A stretch of DNA of 64,000 nt from Boswellia sacra (GCA_013180625.2 SNVD02011532.1:1-64000); one strand, 5' to 3'; positions 11,901 to 25,200 are shown, counted from the stretch's first letter. Notes: generated by a model from the letters alone, not told the origin. Made by a program: numbers and translations.

Positions 11901-12351
11901 GTTTTATTATTTATTCATGTGTAAAAGTTGATGAATAGTGGATTTGACATGGGTGAAATATTACCTATGAAATGTTTAAAGTCATTCTAAAAAAGAAGGG
12001 CTTAACGGTTTGTAAAATGAGTAATGAAAGAATTTTTTTACGGCCTTATCTCAAGTTCTAATTTGCAGAATTATCAGCCGACAATTGTTGAGACTTGAAA
12101 CTACAAATTGAAGAAAATCCAAAATATTGAAGGCCTGTGATATGCTATGACTGTAATTAATAAATTTTGAATCATGGTGCTATCTTTTACATACGAGCAA
12201 AATGATAAAAGCTATGTACGAAGTAATCAGTAAACTCTTACATCCACCAACGTCATGATTAAAGAATACCAACAGAAAGAAATTTCATATAATGCTAACT
12301 CAAGCTGCACCATGTACCAATTTCATATTGAATATTAAACCTGTATGTATT
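8988..12351. other. Spacer, probably the 3' part of the decayed hAT element then unassigned AT-rich DNA
   Basis: From 9540 to 9740 there are imperfect repeats of TTGTACTTTGGACTTTATAT. From 10150 to 10310 there are C-rich AACCCAACAAACCCGACCC-type repeats, typical of hAT subterminal regions. A stretch at 10740-11050 rich in TTAATTAAATAA and GGGCTTATTA words ends in a TATA-like CCTATATAATC; it resembles an old LTR, but no partner copy was found. An (AT)n run lies at 11748-11766. No gene was recognised. Confidence 0.4.
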
Positions 12352-13141
12352 TGTTAGTGTCAACGTGTACTACACTTGCATGTGCCATGCACATGATGAT
12401 TTTGGACTAGCTTGTGATAAAACAAGAATACTATATTGTTTCTTATTTTACTGTTTCTAAAAGTATATTTTAGGAAGTATTTAATTCATAATAAATATCT
12501 CTTTAGATTAGGAATTATTTAATATATCTAAGTTGTAATAAGAGTTTGATTAGGATTTTTACAAGATTTTAAGGAGATTTTGATCAGGCATCCCAATATA
12601 TATATAACATTATGTTTACATACCATATATATGTTAGTTGAGTGAGTCTATTTCACAGCATTCCAAGAATTAATAGAAGAGCTTCAACGCAAATAGGAAT
12701 GCTTCATTGATTTGATTTTATGAGTGTTTTATTCATGTATAAGAGGTTGTAATTGTGCATGAATCTTTGATTAGGTTTGTCTGAGTTAGTATACACTTGA
12801 GAGAACTCGCAAGTTAACTGTTTATGTAATTCAGTGTCAGACATGTGGTTATGATTTACTTAATAGTGTGTTGTTAAGTTATCAGCGACAGAGAGTAAGC
12901 AGTGTCACTAAAGTTTAAGATCTTGGTGAGATTTATTTTACAAAGATTAGGTAGTGTGTGAGAGTGAGTCAGCACTCTAAACGATCCTAAAGATTGTACA
13001 AACAAGAACTTAGTGAATTATAGCTCTAAAGCTATCCGTGGATGTAGGCTTTTTAACTGAACCACTTACAATCCTCATATGCCAATTTACTTTACAGTTT
13101 ACTATTATATTACTTATAACTACATACTTCCATAACTTACA
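12352..13141 (+). repeat. 5' LTR of the SIRE-like element
   Basis: 790 bp, TG...CA termini, with a TATA-like region at about 12597-12608. It differs from the 3' LTR by many substitutions and by two replaced or inserted blocks between about 12460 and 12545, so the insertion is old. Confidence 0.9.
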
Positions 13142-13143
13142 AG

Positions 13144-13155
13144 TTGTATCAGAGC
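13144..13155 (+). other. Primer-binding site (tRNA-iMet type)
   Basis: TTGTATCAGAGC lies two bases after the 5' LTR. It matches the plant initiator-Met site TGGTATCAGAGC with one change. It starts minus-strand synthesis in active copies. Confidence 0.85.
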
Positions 13156-13219
13156 AGGTTTACTGATATACAAGTGAAGAAAAGATCACGTTGTTTTGGA
13201 GGGATGGAATATATTCGTA

Positions 13220-14870
13220 ATGGAGACACAATCACCTATTCTTGATGATAGTAATTATCCATATCAGAGGTAAGAATGATGATGTATATCAAATCACTTG
13301 ATGACAGGGCATAGACCAGTGTGCTTAAAGGATGGACACCGCCAATAAAGTTGAATGCTTTTGGAGATTTTGAACCCAAACCTGAGGAGGAATAGACTAA
13401 TGAAGAATGCCGACGTTCAAGCTGAAACTCAAAGGCTCATAATGCAATTCTTGCTGCGGTGGATTTAAATAATTTTGGATAGATTTCAAGATGCAAAGTG
13501 GCCAAAAAAGCTTGGGACATACTTGAGGTAAAACATAAAGATACTGCATCTATTAAAAGATCTAAATTGATTAGACTAAATTCTCAATTTGAAAATTTGA
13601 TGATGCATAAGGATAAGTCAATTTCTGAGTTTTACTCTTAGTTATGTTATATCACAAATTCTATATACATGCTTGGCAAAACTTTCACTGATGCATAAAT
13701 TGTTAGTAAAATAATCAGATCTATTCTAGATAAATTTTAAGCTAAAATTTTAGCTATTGAGGAAGTTAAAAACACTGATGAGATGAGGGTTGATAAACTA
13801 ATTGGCATTCTTCAAAACTTTAAAATTAATTAGAGTACTAGGAAGCAAAAAGGAAAAAGCATTGCATTCGATGTTAAAACTGAAAAATTCGATGATGAAA
13901 GTAATGATGAACTTGATGAAATTGATTCTAAATAGATTACTTTTCTAACAAAAATTATGTCCAGTTCATGAAAAAGAATTTTAGGAAAAAGAATCAAGGA
14001 AAGCCATCAAACTCAAATGAAGACAAGTTCAGGAAATTCAACAAGTAGAATGACAAGAAGAATCGAAGCAACCTGATAAGAAAGGACAAATTCAGTGTTA
14101 TGAATGTTTTAGTTACGGGCATATTCAATCTAAATATGGTAATCTCAAGAAAAAAACAAAGGCTTGACAGCTACGTGGAGTGATGAATCAGAATTTGATT
14201 CGGAAGATCAAGAATGCATGAGTAATTTTGTTGCATTCACAACATCTGCAGCTGACAAAGGAAAGCTGTTATGTCCAACATAGCAGAACATTGCAGAACC
14301 AATGTTGATCATTCAGATACAGAAAATGATCTAGAATACTATGAAGATTGCAAGAAACTTACAATGCACTCTATAATGGATGGCTGCATCAGAAAGAGGA
14401 AATCAAAACTTTGAAGATGGAGATTGAAGTGCTGAAATGTGAAAAATCATATGCTAAAAACTGTATCATAGAACTGGAGCTTGCTTTGATAGACAAAATA
14501 GCATATCTTGAGAAAATTACAATAGAACTTATTAAGAACAAAAGATGTGTTGATCAACTCAGAATTGGGTCAGCTAAACTTGATCAAGTCTTAAGTCTTG
14601 GAAGAGACAATTCCAACAAACATGGATTGGGTTATACAGAAGGTAATGTTGCATTCTCATCAACAACAATGTTTGTAAAAGCTTTAACATCAGGTAAAAA
14701 TTCTAAACCTAACTCAATAAGGTCAAGTCCTAATTCAAAAAACAATGAAACATTTGTTTGTCCTCTAAGCTCTTTCAAATGCAGTCCTGAAAAAGGTAAG
14801 AAAATTCATTCCAACTTATAATTTTTATGGTAAAAAGGGACATATTAGACCTAGATGCTTTAAATTATTG
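13220..14870 (+). pseudogene. gag region of the SIRE-like element
   Basis: Starts METQSPILDDSNYPY, the usual beginning of SIRE-type gag, and continues with the AWDILE and LNSQFENLMMHKDKSISEFY blocks of the gag (UBN2-like) domain. A first zinc knuckle (about 14096-14137) reads C-x2-C-x4-H but its last Cys codon is Tyr. A ~100-residue coiled-coil-like section follows (14348-14700). A second knuckle (about 14817-14860) keeps H and the last Cys, but both leading Cys codons are Tyr. Several stops break the frame. Gag forms the particle that packages element RNA; this copy cannot. Confidence 0.85.
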
Positions 14871-17800
14871 AATCTTTTGTATAAAAGATCAAAACAGTTC
14901 AAACTGTTACCAAAGTCACAACTACAATGGGTTAAGAAAGAGAAGATAGTCTGCAAAATTACTCTTACTGCTCTTAAACATTCTTCTAACGATTTATGAT
15001 ATTTTGACAGTGGTTGTTCCAGGCATATGACTGGAAATAAATAATTTTTAAAAAATTTTGAAGCATGCAAGGAAGGAAATGTCACTTATGGAGATGCAGT
15101 AAAGAGCAAGATCATTGGTAAAGGCACTTTGAATATCAAAAGCCTACCTAACTTCCAAAAGGTCTTGCTGGTTGAAGGTTTGAAAGCTAATCTAATTAGT
15201 ATTAGTCAGATATGTGATGACAAGTATATTGTTAATTTCACACAAAATAAATGCATGGTCTGAGACAATTTTGGTAAATGCATTTTAGAAAGAAAAAGAT
15301 CTTCGGATAATTATTATCTGTTAAAAATTGCATTTTAAGCTAAGATTTCGAATTTAAAATTATGGCATTCAAAAATTAGGACACTTAAATTACAAAGACT
15401 TTGTTAAATTAACTAAGGTAGGTGTTGTAAAAGGAGTTCCTAAATTCGATGACAAAGTTAATGAAATTTATGGACCATGTCAAATGGGAAAGCAAATTAG
15501 AAGTACACACAAATCCATTCCACATCTTAGCACATCTAAAATTCTTGATTTGCTTCACATGGATCTTATGGGTCATATGCAAATTGAAAGCAGTACAGGT
15601 AAGAGATACATATTTGTTTGTGTGGATGACTTCTCTAGATATACTTGGGTTGATTTTATTAAAGAAAAATCGAACACTTTTGAAGCTTTCAGGAATCTTT
15701 GTATTAAGCTTGAAAATGAGCAAAACAAGAACATTGGCAGGATAGTGAGAATAAGAAGTGATCATGGCAAGGAGTTTAAAAACGTTAGCTATGCTGACTT
15801 TTGCAAATATCATGGAATTGAACATGAATTAATTTCCAGCTCTCAAAACTCCTGAACAAAATAGAATTATAGAAAGGAAGAATAGAACTCTTCAAGAGAT
15901 AGCTAGAATGATGCTCAATAGCAAAAAGTTGACCAAAAGGCTATAGGCTGAAGCAATAAGCATTGCTTGTTACATTTCAAATAGAGTTTTTCTAAGACTT
16001 GGCACCAACCAGACACCTTATAAAATTTTGAAAGGTAGAAAACTCAATTTGAAATATTTTCATGTTTTTTGGATGCAGATTTCCATTTTAAATGATAGAG
16101 AGTAGTTAGGCAAATTAGATCCAAAAAGTGATGAAGGAGTTTTTGTGGGATATGCACAAAATAGCAAAGCTTTTTGAGTCTATAATCTTCGAACTGCAAA
16201 CGTAGTATTTGATAATCTGGATGATTATGTAAAGTACTCACAAGAGGAAAGCATAACCAGCTTTATAAAAGATACAAAAAAATCAAATTCTAACAGTAAT
16301 AATAATAGAGACGATTAAGTTATGAAAGAGAAAACAACAGCTGTTACATCGACACAACAATGACAACTAACAACTCAGATCTAAACAAAAACCCAATAAA
16401 AATGAAGATGAAAGAAAAGAGCCACCCACTTGGATACAGAAGGCACATCCAACCAGCCCTATCATTGGAACACTAGATGGTATGATGAAAATTAGAAGCA
16501 AGGTAAGAAATCAGGTAAGATTTGCATGTTATGTTTCATTACTTAAACCAAAAAATGTGAAAGAAGCTTTAAAAGAAGATGTTTGGATTCAGGCAATGCA
16601 AGATGCACTTAATCAGTTTAAAAGGAATGAAATATGGGAATTAGTTCTTAGACCAGAAAATGCAAATGTCATTGGAACTAAATGGATACTCAAGAATAAA
16701 ACTGATGAAAATGGTCAAGTAGTAAGAAATAAGGCTAGGCTAGTAGCACAAGGTTACACACAAGTAGAAGGCATAGACTTTGATGAAACCTTTGCACCAG
16801 TAGCTAGACTTGAATCAATCAGATTATTACTTGTAATTGCTTGCTTGCTTGATTTTAAGTTCTATCAAATAGATGTCAAAACAGCATTTCTAAAATGGCT
16901 ATTTGAATGAAGAAGTTTTTGTTGAATAGCCTAAGGGTTTTGAAGATCCTAAACATCCTAATTTTGTTTACAAATTGCATAAAGCTTTGTATGGATTGAA
17001 ACAAGCTCCTAGAGCTTGGTATGAAAGGTTGACAAATTTTGTTATCAACAAAGGTTATAGAAGAGGCAGCAATGATAAGACTTTGTTTATTAAACATGCA
17101 TCTAACTATTTTATTGTTGCTCAAATATATGTAGATGACATTGTGTTTGGATCAACTAACAAAAGCAAAACTAATGAGTTTGTTAAGTTAATGCAGGAAG
17201 AGTTTGAGATGAGCGTGGTAGGAGAATTAAATTTCTTTCTTGGATTACAGGTTAAGCAAATGAATGATGGGATATTCATATCTCAATCAAAATATGCTAA
17301 AAATCTTGTAAATAAATTTGGACTTGAAAATTCAAAACCAATGAAAACTCCTATCAGTACTAACCTAAACCTTTCAAAAGATAATGCAGGAAAAGAGGTT
17401 GATGCAAGTTTGTATAGAAGCATCATTGGCAGTTTATTATACCTCACATGAAGTATACTAGACTTGTGCTTTAGTGTAGGACTTTGTGCAAGATTTCAAG
17501 CAAATCCCAAAGAATCACATCTAGCGGCAGTTAAAAGAGTCATCAGGTATGTATATGGAACCCATGATTATGGTAAATGGTTTTCTAAAGATACAAATGA
17601 TTATCTTGTAGGATTTAGTGATACTGACTAGGCAGGAAATGCAGATGACAGAAAAAGCACATCAGAAGGATGTTTTTATCTTAGTGCTAAATTAATCTCT
17701 TGGCACAGCAAAAAGCAGAATTCTATTTCTTTGTCTACTGCTGAAACTGACTACATAGCAACAGGAAGTTGTTACACACAACTACTATAGATGAAGTAAA

Positions 17801-18075
17801 TGTTGAGTGATTATGGTATTAAACAAAAATCTATCACTGTGTTTTATGATAATACTAGTGCTATAAACATTTTTAAAAATCCTGTTCAACATTCTAGAAC
17901 AAAACACATTGACATAAGATACCATTTTATAAAGAAACTTGTAGAGTCTAAGGTGATACATGTTGAACACATATCCACTAATAAACAATTAGCTGACTTG
18001 TTCACAAAGGCATTGAATACAACAAGATTTGAGAATTTAAGAAAGGCCTTAGGCATCTGTCAGTTTTATGAATAA
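14871..18075 (+). pseudogene. pol region (protease, integrase, reverse transcriptase, RNase H) of the SIRE-like element
   Basis: The protease shows the DSGCSRHMTG active site at about 15005, with the preceding Trp codon now TGA. The integrase core is readable at 15484-15855 (LLHMDLMG, VDDFSRYTW, RSDHGKEF). The reverse transcriptase runs from about 16540 ([35 protein letters not shown]) through KALYGLKQAPRAWYERL and the IYVDDIVFGS catalytic loop at about 17128-17157. RNase H ends at 18073-18075 after the VKHIDIRYHFI-like block and ADLFTKAL. Frame changes near 15365, 16893 and 17790 and several TAG/TGA/TAA codons make it non-functional. Confidence 0.9.
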
Positions 18076-18904
18076 ACATTGCTTGCTGTTATCATAATTA
18101 TATATGTGATATCATAAGTTTTCTTCTAACTAAGCATGTGTGAGCTGTAATATAAAATTGTGTGAATGTTAAGATACTAGTTTAAAATGAAAAATACATA
18201 GAGGGCTACCCATAGATGATGTGTGAAAGCCATCATAGAGAGTAACCTTAGGGTATCTAAGAAATATGTTGAGATCACCCACTCAAATGAAAAGGGCTAC
18301 CTCTATATTGTGTGAAAGCTATTGTATTCATAATCCAATATGATTAATTCTTAATATGTCAAAATAATATTTTTTGACATCTCAATTGATTGAAAAATAA
18401 ATGAAAACAACTTTCATGTGAAGATAATAAACAGCTCTGAAATATGCTTTCTTAGAATGATTCATATAATGTTCAGACATTGTTGTTATGTTACATTTAA
18501 CTATTTTCTGTTATGCATTTCATATCATACGATGCTCTTTGTGACTATTTGAAATTTGGCTTTTCTTGTGTGTCTTATGTCAAAATGCCATGTCAGCTTT
18601 ATTGAATTGAAAGGGAGAAACTTCAGTTGCGGGAATCCTAACTCTATTACACTTCTTTATTTTAATGGAAATCAAATTTTAAATTCTTATTCATTAATGA
18701 TATTTATTAAGCTGTTTTGGAAAGGATTTAAATTCAAATTTTGTGGGAAATGAAAATATGTTAAAAATTAGCCCTTCCCAAGTATATCACAAATATAGTT
18801 GGGGCATTCTTTGTTCATACCATACTCAATCAACAGTGTCTCCACTCTCTCTCATCTTGCTTCTCTCTATTCTAAGATAATTTTGTAGTCTTGAAACCCT
18901 TGCA
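18076..18904. other. Non-coding spacer between pol and the extra reading frame of the SIRE-like element
   Basis: Contains two imperfect copies of an AGGGCTACC...TGTGTGAAAGCCAT motif (about 18202 and 18291). No coding content was recognised. Confidence 0.5.
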
Positions 18905-20818
18905 ATGGCCACATCTTCTGATTCTTCAAAGACCACCAGTTCATCATATTCCCAATACGACTCTGGTCACAACAGCAGTGGCAGCTCACAGTCATCTCAT
19001 TCATAACAACAACATGTAGAGATCCCGCTTGATCCTGTTATCAGTGAAGACGAGTTAATTCCTATCGAGAGAATGAACGACAAAGTGAAACCGAAGTTCA
19101 ACAAATTCCTCTCAGCAGCTGCTAAACAAAAATTCTCGAAGTATACATCAAAAAGGAAGTTGTAGATTGAAAGGCCAGTGAAGCTAACTGACTTCAACAA
19201 ATATGGTTTGAGTGAGCTTCTTGAGTCTATTTACTGGACTCGAATGGTAAACAACTTCCTACCCCCTGTGAAGTCTTTAATTTAAGAGTTTTATGCAAAT
19301 ATCACTACTTCTATTGATGACCCGAAGAGCTATCATTATCACAAAGTGTATTGTAGAGAAAAGTTTGTGAAATTCTCACTGAATGTCATCAACACATTCT
19401 TTGATATGCCAATAGGTAGTTTGCACTCTGTGGATGAAAACTTTGATATGGCAGTCGTGATTAAGGAGTTAACTAGTCAAGGGGATATAGATTGGAATCC
19501 AAGAGATGGAATTGATTAACAATATCTTAAAAAGAAGTATAGAGTACTGCATAAAATTGCTCAATTTGATTGGTTTCCCTCTTCACACCAAAACTAGGTT
19601 AGGGAAGATAGAGTAAAATTTCTGTTCTGCTTGGGCAGCAATAGACCTATTAATATAAGTTTATGGATTTATCGGATGATTGTTAAGATTGCACCATATC
19701 TATCAGACTACCATTTGCTTTTCTTTCCTTGTTTAATTCAAGGCATTTTAAAACAAAATGGTATTCCCATTAGCCCCAAAAAATGCACTGAAATTTTGTC
19801 TAAATCCATTACAAAATGCTTTCTGTATCGCTCGCATGATAAAACTGATCTGCCTACACCTGAACCAAAACCAAGGAGAATCCGTAAAAATCCCATTAGT
19901 AATGTGGAAGAATAGCTTGCTTTGATCAATTTTGTTTTGACTGATATTGTGCAGGATCTTAAAGATATCAAAGCAAAGCAGTCTGGTTTGGAGGCAAAGC
20001 TTGTAGGATAATCTGGTGCTGCAAAAGAACCACAACCTATGAAAACTGAAAATGTGGTACATGAGCAGTATACTGAGCACATGCCAGAAACTGATGCACC
20101 AATGCCTGTGGCAGCTGAGCAAATGCCTGCAGAAGATCAAGCTGAACAACCTACTGTTGAGATAGACATAACAGCAGAAAAGAAGATGAAAAAAAAGAAA
20201 TCCAAGAAGAAAGCAAAGGGAATTGATTTGAAGGGGAAGAAGAAGGTTAAAGAAGTGAAGAAAAAGTCTTACAAGAGGAAGAAGAAAATTGAATCAGCAG
20301 TCCCAGAACTGAGGGATAAGTCCTTGTCAGATGAACTAACACAAGAAGAACCCGAAATGACATTGCCTTCACAACCTGCTCAGGCAAAACCTGATGCTTC
20401 TCCAATCCCTAAAGCAGAACATCATGACTCTCCACCATCACAATAGTCAACCCCACATGTCACAGAGACCACACCAAGTGCAAAACACACACAGGAACTT
20501 ATTCCTGCAGTAGACACAATAGAACCAGCCATAATGCTCCCATCTCAACTTGTAGTAGAATCATTGGTACCTCCACAATATCCTGTTGTCGAGTTGTAAC
20601 CAACAGAAACTAGTGCTGACCAACTTGATAAGGAAATATGCAAGATTGTGGCTAAAGTCAGTGCCACTTCCTTAGATACAACTAAAGCACAGCCCGCTCT
20701 TTTGACCTTTGAATAGCTTACACCCACTGCTACTGGAAAAAGGTTCAAAATGAAGGCTGGACGGTTCAAGAAGCGCTATGGCAATTCCTCTTCCCCACCT
20801 GTTTGCAAGTCTCCATGA
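18905..20818 (+). pseudogene. Extra reading frame downstream of pol (putative plant transposon protein domain), broken by ten stops
   Basis: One continuous frame of 638 codons from ATG 18905 to TGA 20816-20818, with no frameshift and ten internal stops. Residues ~95-330 resemble the plant retroelement domain often named putative plant transposon protein (FLPPVKSLI, EFYANIT, REKFVKFSLNVINTFFDMP, LSDYHLLFFPCLIQGIL). Residues ~425-465 are strongly basic and lysine-rich, like a nuclear-localisation or nucleic-acid-binding tail; the rest of the C-terminus is Pro/Glu/Thr-rich. It occupies the place of the env-like gene in SIRE elements, but I see no signal peptide or membrane segment. Function unknown. 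Confidence 0.75.
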
Positions 20819-21340
20819 CTTCGTTAGTTTTTTTTGGAACTTACTCTGAAATCAAGGGGGAGAAAAAGTTTCTGATATAATTCTATTTTCTTCTGATTTG
20901 GTACTACTAATTCTAATTTTACCTGATTTTTTTGTTGTTTCTTCTTCTTAAGGGTAGTAAGTAAGGAGTAAAGGGGAGTAAGGAATTTGTATGCTTTGTA
21001 TGCATTCGACCTATTTTATTCTTTATGTTTTTAACTTATTTCTTTACTGTGTTATATGGTATTCTCTGCCTATTTCATTTGATGTATTTTTGTTTGTTGT
21101 TAGCTCTGATCATGATTTGGTTGAAGTGTTGTTTGACAAGTGTTGTTTTTGCAGGATCTACACATTTATACATTGTTCTGTTATGTGCTTTGTAACTGCA
21201 TACTCTTTTTATTTCTTTAAGCATGATATTTCTGTTTGCTAGATCATGATTGCTTATATTTATGTCTGAATTATCTATATATTTTTCATTGATCAGAAAC
21301 AGTTTGGTATTTTCATCACAAGTTGCAAAAATGGGAAGAT
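20819..21340. other. 3' non-coding region and purine tract of the SIRE-like element
   Basis: A GGGGGAGAAAAAG tract lies near 20857. The last bases before the 3' LTR, AAAAATGGGAAGAT (about 21327-21340), form a weak polypurine tract. No gene. Confidence 0.55.
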
Positions 21341-22176
21341 TGTTAGTGTCAACGTGTACTACACTTGCATGTGCCATGCATATGATGATTTTGGACCAAC
21401 TTTTGATAAAACAAGAATACTATATTGTTTTTTATTTTATTGTTCAATATATCCTTAGATTAGGACATTATTTAATGTATCCAAGTTAAAATAGGAGAAA
21501 ATTTATATGTGTGCTAATTCCTTTAGGAGCTACTTATATCACTTCCTATTATAGTTGTCTTTATCCTAATAAGAGTTTGATTATGATTTTTACAAGATTT
21601 TAAGAAGATTTTGATCAGGCATCCCAATATATATATAACGTTATGTTTACATACCATATATATGTTGGTTTAGTAAGTCTATGTCACGGTATTCTAGGTA
21701 TTAAGAGAAGAGCTTCAACGCAAATAGGAATGCTTTATTAATTTAATTTTATGAGTGTTTTATTCATGTATGAGAGGTTGTAATTGTGCATGAATCTTTG
21801 ATTAGGTCCGTTTGAGTTAGTATATACTTGAGAGAACTTGCGAGTGAAGTGTTTATGTAATTCAGTCTCAAACATCGTGGTTATGATTTACTTAACAATG
21901 TGTTGTTAAGTTATCAGCAACATAGAGTGAGCAGTGTCACTAGAGTTTAAGATCTTGAGAAGATTTTGTTTTACAAAGATTAGGTCAGTGTGTGAGAGTG
22001 AGTCAGCCCTGTAAACGATTCTAAAGATTGTACAAATAAGAACTTAGTGAATTGTAGCTCCGAAGCTGTCCATGGATGTAGATTTTTTTAATCAAACCAC
22101 GTAAAATCCTTTTATGCCAATTTACTTTACAGTTTACTATTATATTACTTATAACTGCATACTTCCAGAACTTACA
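21341..22176 (+). repeat. 3' LTR of the SIRE-like element
   Basis: 836 bp, same termini as the 5' LTR. It carries an extra block at about 21490-21570 that is absent from the 5' LTR and lacks a block the 5' LTR has. Confidence 0.9.
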
Positions 22177-22253
22177 ATATTAACATAAGAAAGATAGATA
22201 AGATAATTAAGTTATATTAACTATGAATATTGTAACCAATAATGATATACAAT

Positions 22254-25200
22254 CTATAATTTGAAGGAATTTGCATCGAGTGATGATTCACTAACTTTGG
22301 CGTCTACTTTGATGGAGTTCGACATAGAGGGATTCATGTTCCCAAAATGTTGATCAACTTTTGTTAAGCTTGCATTATTTAGAAAGTCAAAGAATTGACG
22401 ATTACATTGGGATTGTGGACCATGGCTATTAAGCGCCAACCTTGGTTTTGAGTTAGTGGTAGAATGAATGTCTTCACTTTGTGAAGGCACAAATGTTTGA
22501 TTACAAGCATTATATACAGTAATATCACTTATCCTTGGGCATCTACACTTTGTATGAACCAGTTCCCTACAATAACCATACTTTCTTAACTTACGAAGAT
22601 TTTGTTGTCTATAGAATGACTTCCTTTTGTCTTCACAATCAAAGGGTCTTTTACAATATTATGGACATTATTCCAACCAAATTTGATTGCTTCACTATTG
22701 TCAATCTTATTGTATAACTCCTCCATACTTTTGGTCCAGACTTCAATTTCATCTTTCATTTTCCAATAACCTTCATATGTTCTGGATGCATAAAAACATA
22801 ATTTATTGCATGCATGACTAAGTGATCTATACATTATCAAGTTCGCAACATCCTTGGAAGTTGAGTCTAGTTTCATTTGAGGTTGAATATGAAGCTTAGC
22901 ATCTATGGTCCATGTTTTACTTATTAATGAAGGTGGGATCACATCAATTTGCTTGGATTTCAACACAAAGAATATATGGGAACAAGGAATACCAAATTCC
23001 TTAAATGAACAATTTGAATGTGGACTTCTAGTGCAACAAGTCATTGTCTAACGCTTTCTAAGATGGCCAAATTAGGTTAGTGTGTACACATGCACGTCTA
23101 GAAGAGGAACGCAACTAAATAGTATCAAAGCAACCTCATTTCAAATGTCACCACACACCAAATCAAAAGCACTTGGAGTATAAATAGTTGCCACATGTTT
23201 AAGCTTGGTGGATGTGTACTAATCAACAAAGTCAAATGCTTCATTGTTTTGTAAATGAAACAAGGCCTTATCAATTTGTCAAACAAACTCATACAACTTC
23301 AATTTACTTTGGAGGAAGAGATTCATGTATGCATTCATTCCGTAACGACATTGCGTACTCTACATGCCAACAAAAAAGAACTCTTTTAGAAATGTCTCAA
23401 CCCATCTTTCTCAATTTTTGAAAATTTTGTTGACCCATTGATTCTCTTCTAAACCAAGTTCATATACCATTTTATGCCAAGTTGCTTCAAAATTAATAAG
23501 GGTAAAAGAAATAAACAAGAATTTGGTGAATTCTTCTATGAAACTTGGATCATGTACATTAGATTGACCATTCCTTTGAAAATGCCAAACACATAACTGA
23601 TGTCGAGACTTTGGCAAAACCTTTTTTATAGCATTGCGCATTGCCTTGTCACCATCCGTTGCTATGGAAAGGGTTTTTTTTTTTTTATTCAAACCTCACA
23701 AAAAGTTTCTAACACTCATGTGTATGAATTGATTGTCTCATCAATACGCAATGCACAACCAAATATTGTTGTACTATTATGATTATTGACACTAATTAAA
23801 ATTACAAGAGGCTTACCAAATTCATTTGTTTTATATGTGCTATCAAAGGCCACCACATCCAAAAACAATGATAATCCGAACGAGCAATCGAATCAGTCTA
23901 AAACAAATTGGCAAGTCTATTATCTTCGTCCACCATCTATTTACAACAACAACAACAACAACAAAAAAACTTCATATCTAAGGGCCCGTTTGATTGGACC
24001 ACTTATATTTGAATCCATTCACATTTAAGAGGTTTATAAAATTTTGAATGTTTGTCTTCCCATCTAATCATTTATTTTCAGATGAAATTGTCTGAATATA
24101 AAAAGTGAAAATTTATCAATTTTTTCCTTCAAAATGTTTGAAAAGTTTGAAAAATCTAAATTACCCTCTTGTGAGAATTTTTTATTCCACAAATACCTTT
24201 ACATTCAATTATTAAAAATTATGTAATTAATTAAAAATATATATTATTAAAAATAACAAATGTACTAATATTGAATATTATATTTTATTTATTATAAATT
24301 TTGTAAGCTATCAAAAATTCATCTTACTGCTGGCCAGTCGCCGCCAACCGTCTTTGGAGTTGTGCATCCAGTGACACCACTAATACCATCATGAATGCCT
24401 TAGCTCTCTCCACAAGGTTGTTGGATTACTTTTGCAAGAAATAGCATCGTTTGTCCGTTAAAGGCCGAGAAACATCCAGCATCATTTCATCAAGAACTAA
24501 CTCCATAGCCTTGTAGATTGGTCAGATCCGATCATGATGGTGTATGCAGTGTCCAAAACACGCGATGCCAACGGTGAACGATGATGGAGAAGCTGGTGGC
24601 TCTAGCATCCCAATGTTCAAAATCTTTTATTTTTGTTTTAAATAAAATATTTAAATAATGTAATATTACTTACCTGCATTTGAAATTCAAATTTTAATTT
24701 AAAAATGAAATTATTTTTATTTATGACATAAAATATATAAAGAGAATAATTACACTAATATAATTTATTTAATAAATATGCATTTGAATTTTTGAAATTT
24801 GACTTGTTTTACATGCAATGGTTAATAAAATTAAAATAAATAAAATTTTAATGTAATAAATTAATTAAGAAATAATTAAAGTATATAATTACGGATAATC
24901 TTGACTTATATCAAACAAAATATAAATATATTGATTTTTATAATAAGTAAGTTTATTAATTTATTTACAACATTGATTTTTCAATTTAATTTTGTAAACT
25001 ATTTAATTTTACTGTGTACAACATATTTAAAGTGATATATTTTAATTTCTATAATAAAAATAAATATTTTGCATTCAAATTAATTAGACAACTTAAAACT
25101 TTAAAATATATAATTAATCAGTTAAAATATCTTTTGAAGAACAAATTATATGGATTAATTTAATATCTTATATGTGTGTATATAATCTTAGATCTTAAAT

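Larger units (their letters stand above)
12352..22176 (+). mobile_element. Complete, decayed SIRE-like Ty1/copia retrotransposon, 9.8 kb
   Basis: LTRs at 12352-13141 and 21341-22176 share the same ends (TGTTAGTGTCAACG ... AACTTACA). Flanking 5-mers are GTATT (left) and ATATT (right), a target duplication with one change. A primer-binding site matches initiator tRNA-Met. Order: gag with coiled coil and zinc knuckles, protease, integrase, reverse transcriptase, RNase H, then an extra 1.9-kb reading frame and a short purine tract before the 3' LTR. The integrase-before-RT order defines copia; the long size, coiled-coil gag and extra 3' frame fit the SIRE/Maximus lineage. Every coding region carries stops or frame changes, so the copy cannot encode its own proteins. 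Confidence 0.92.
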
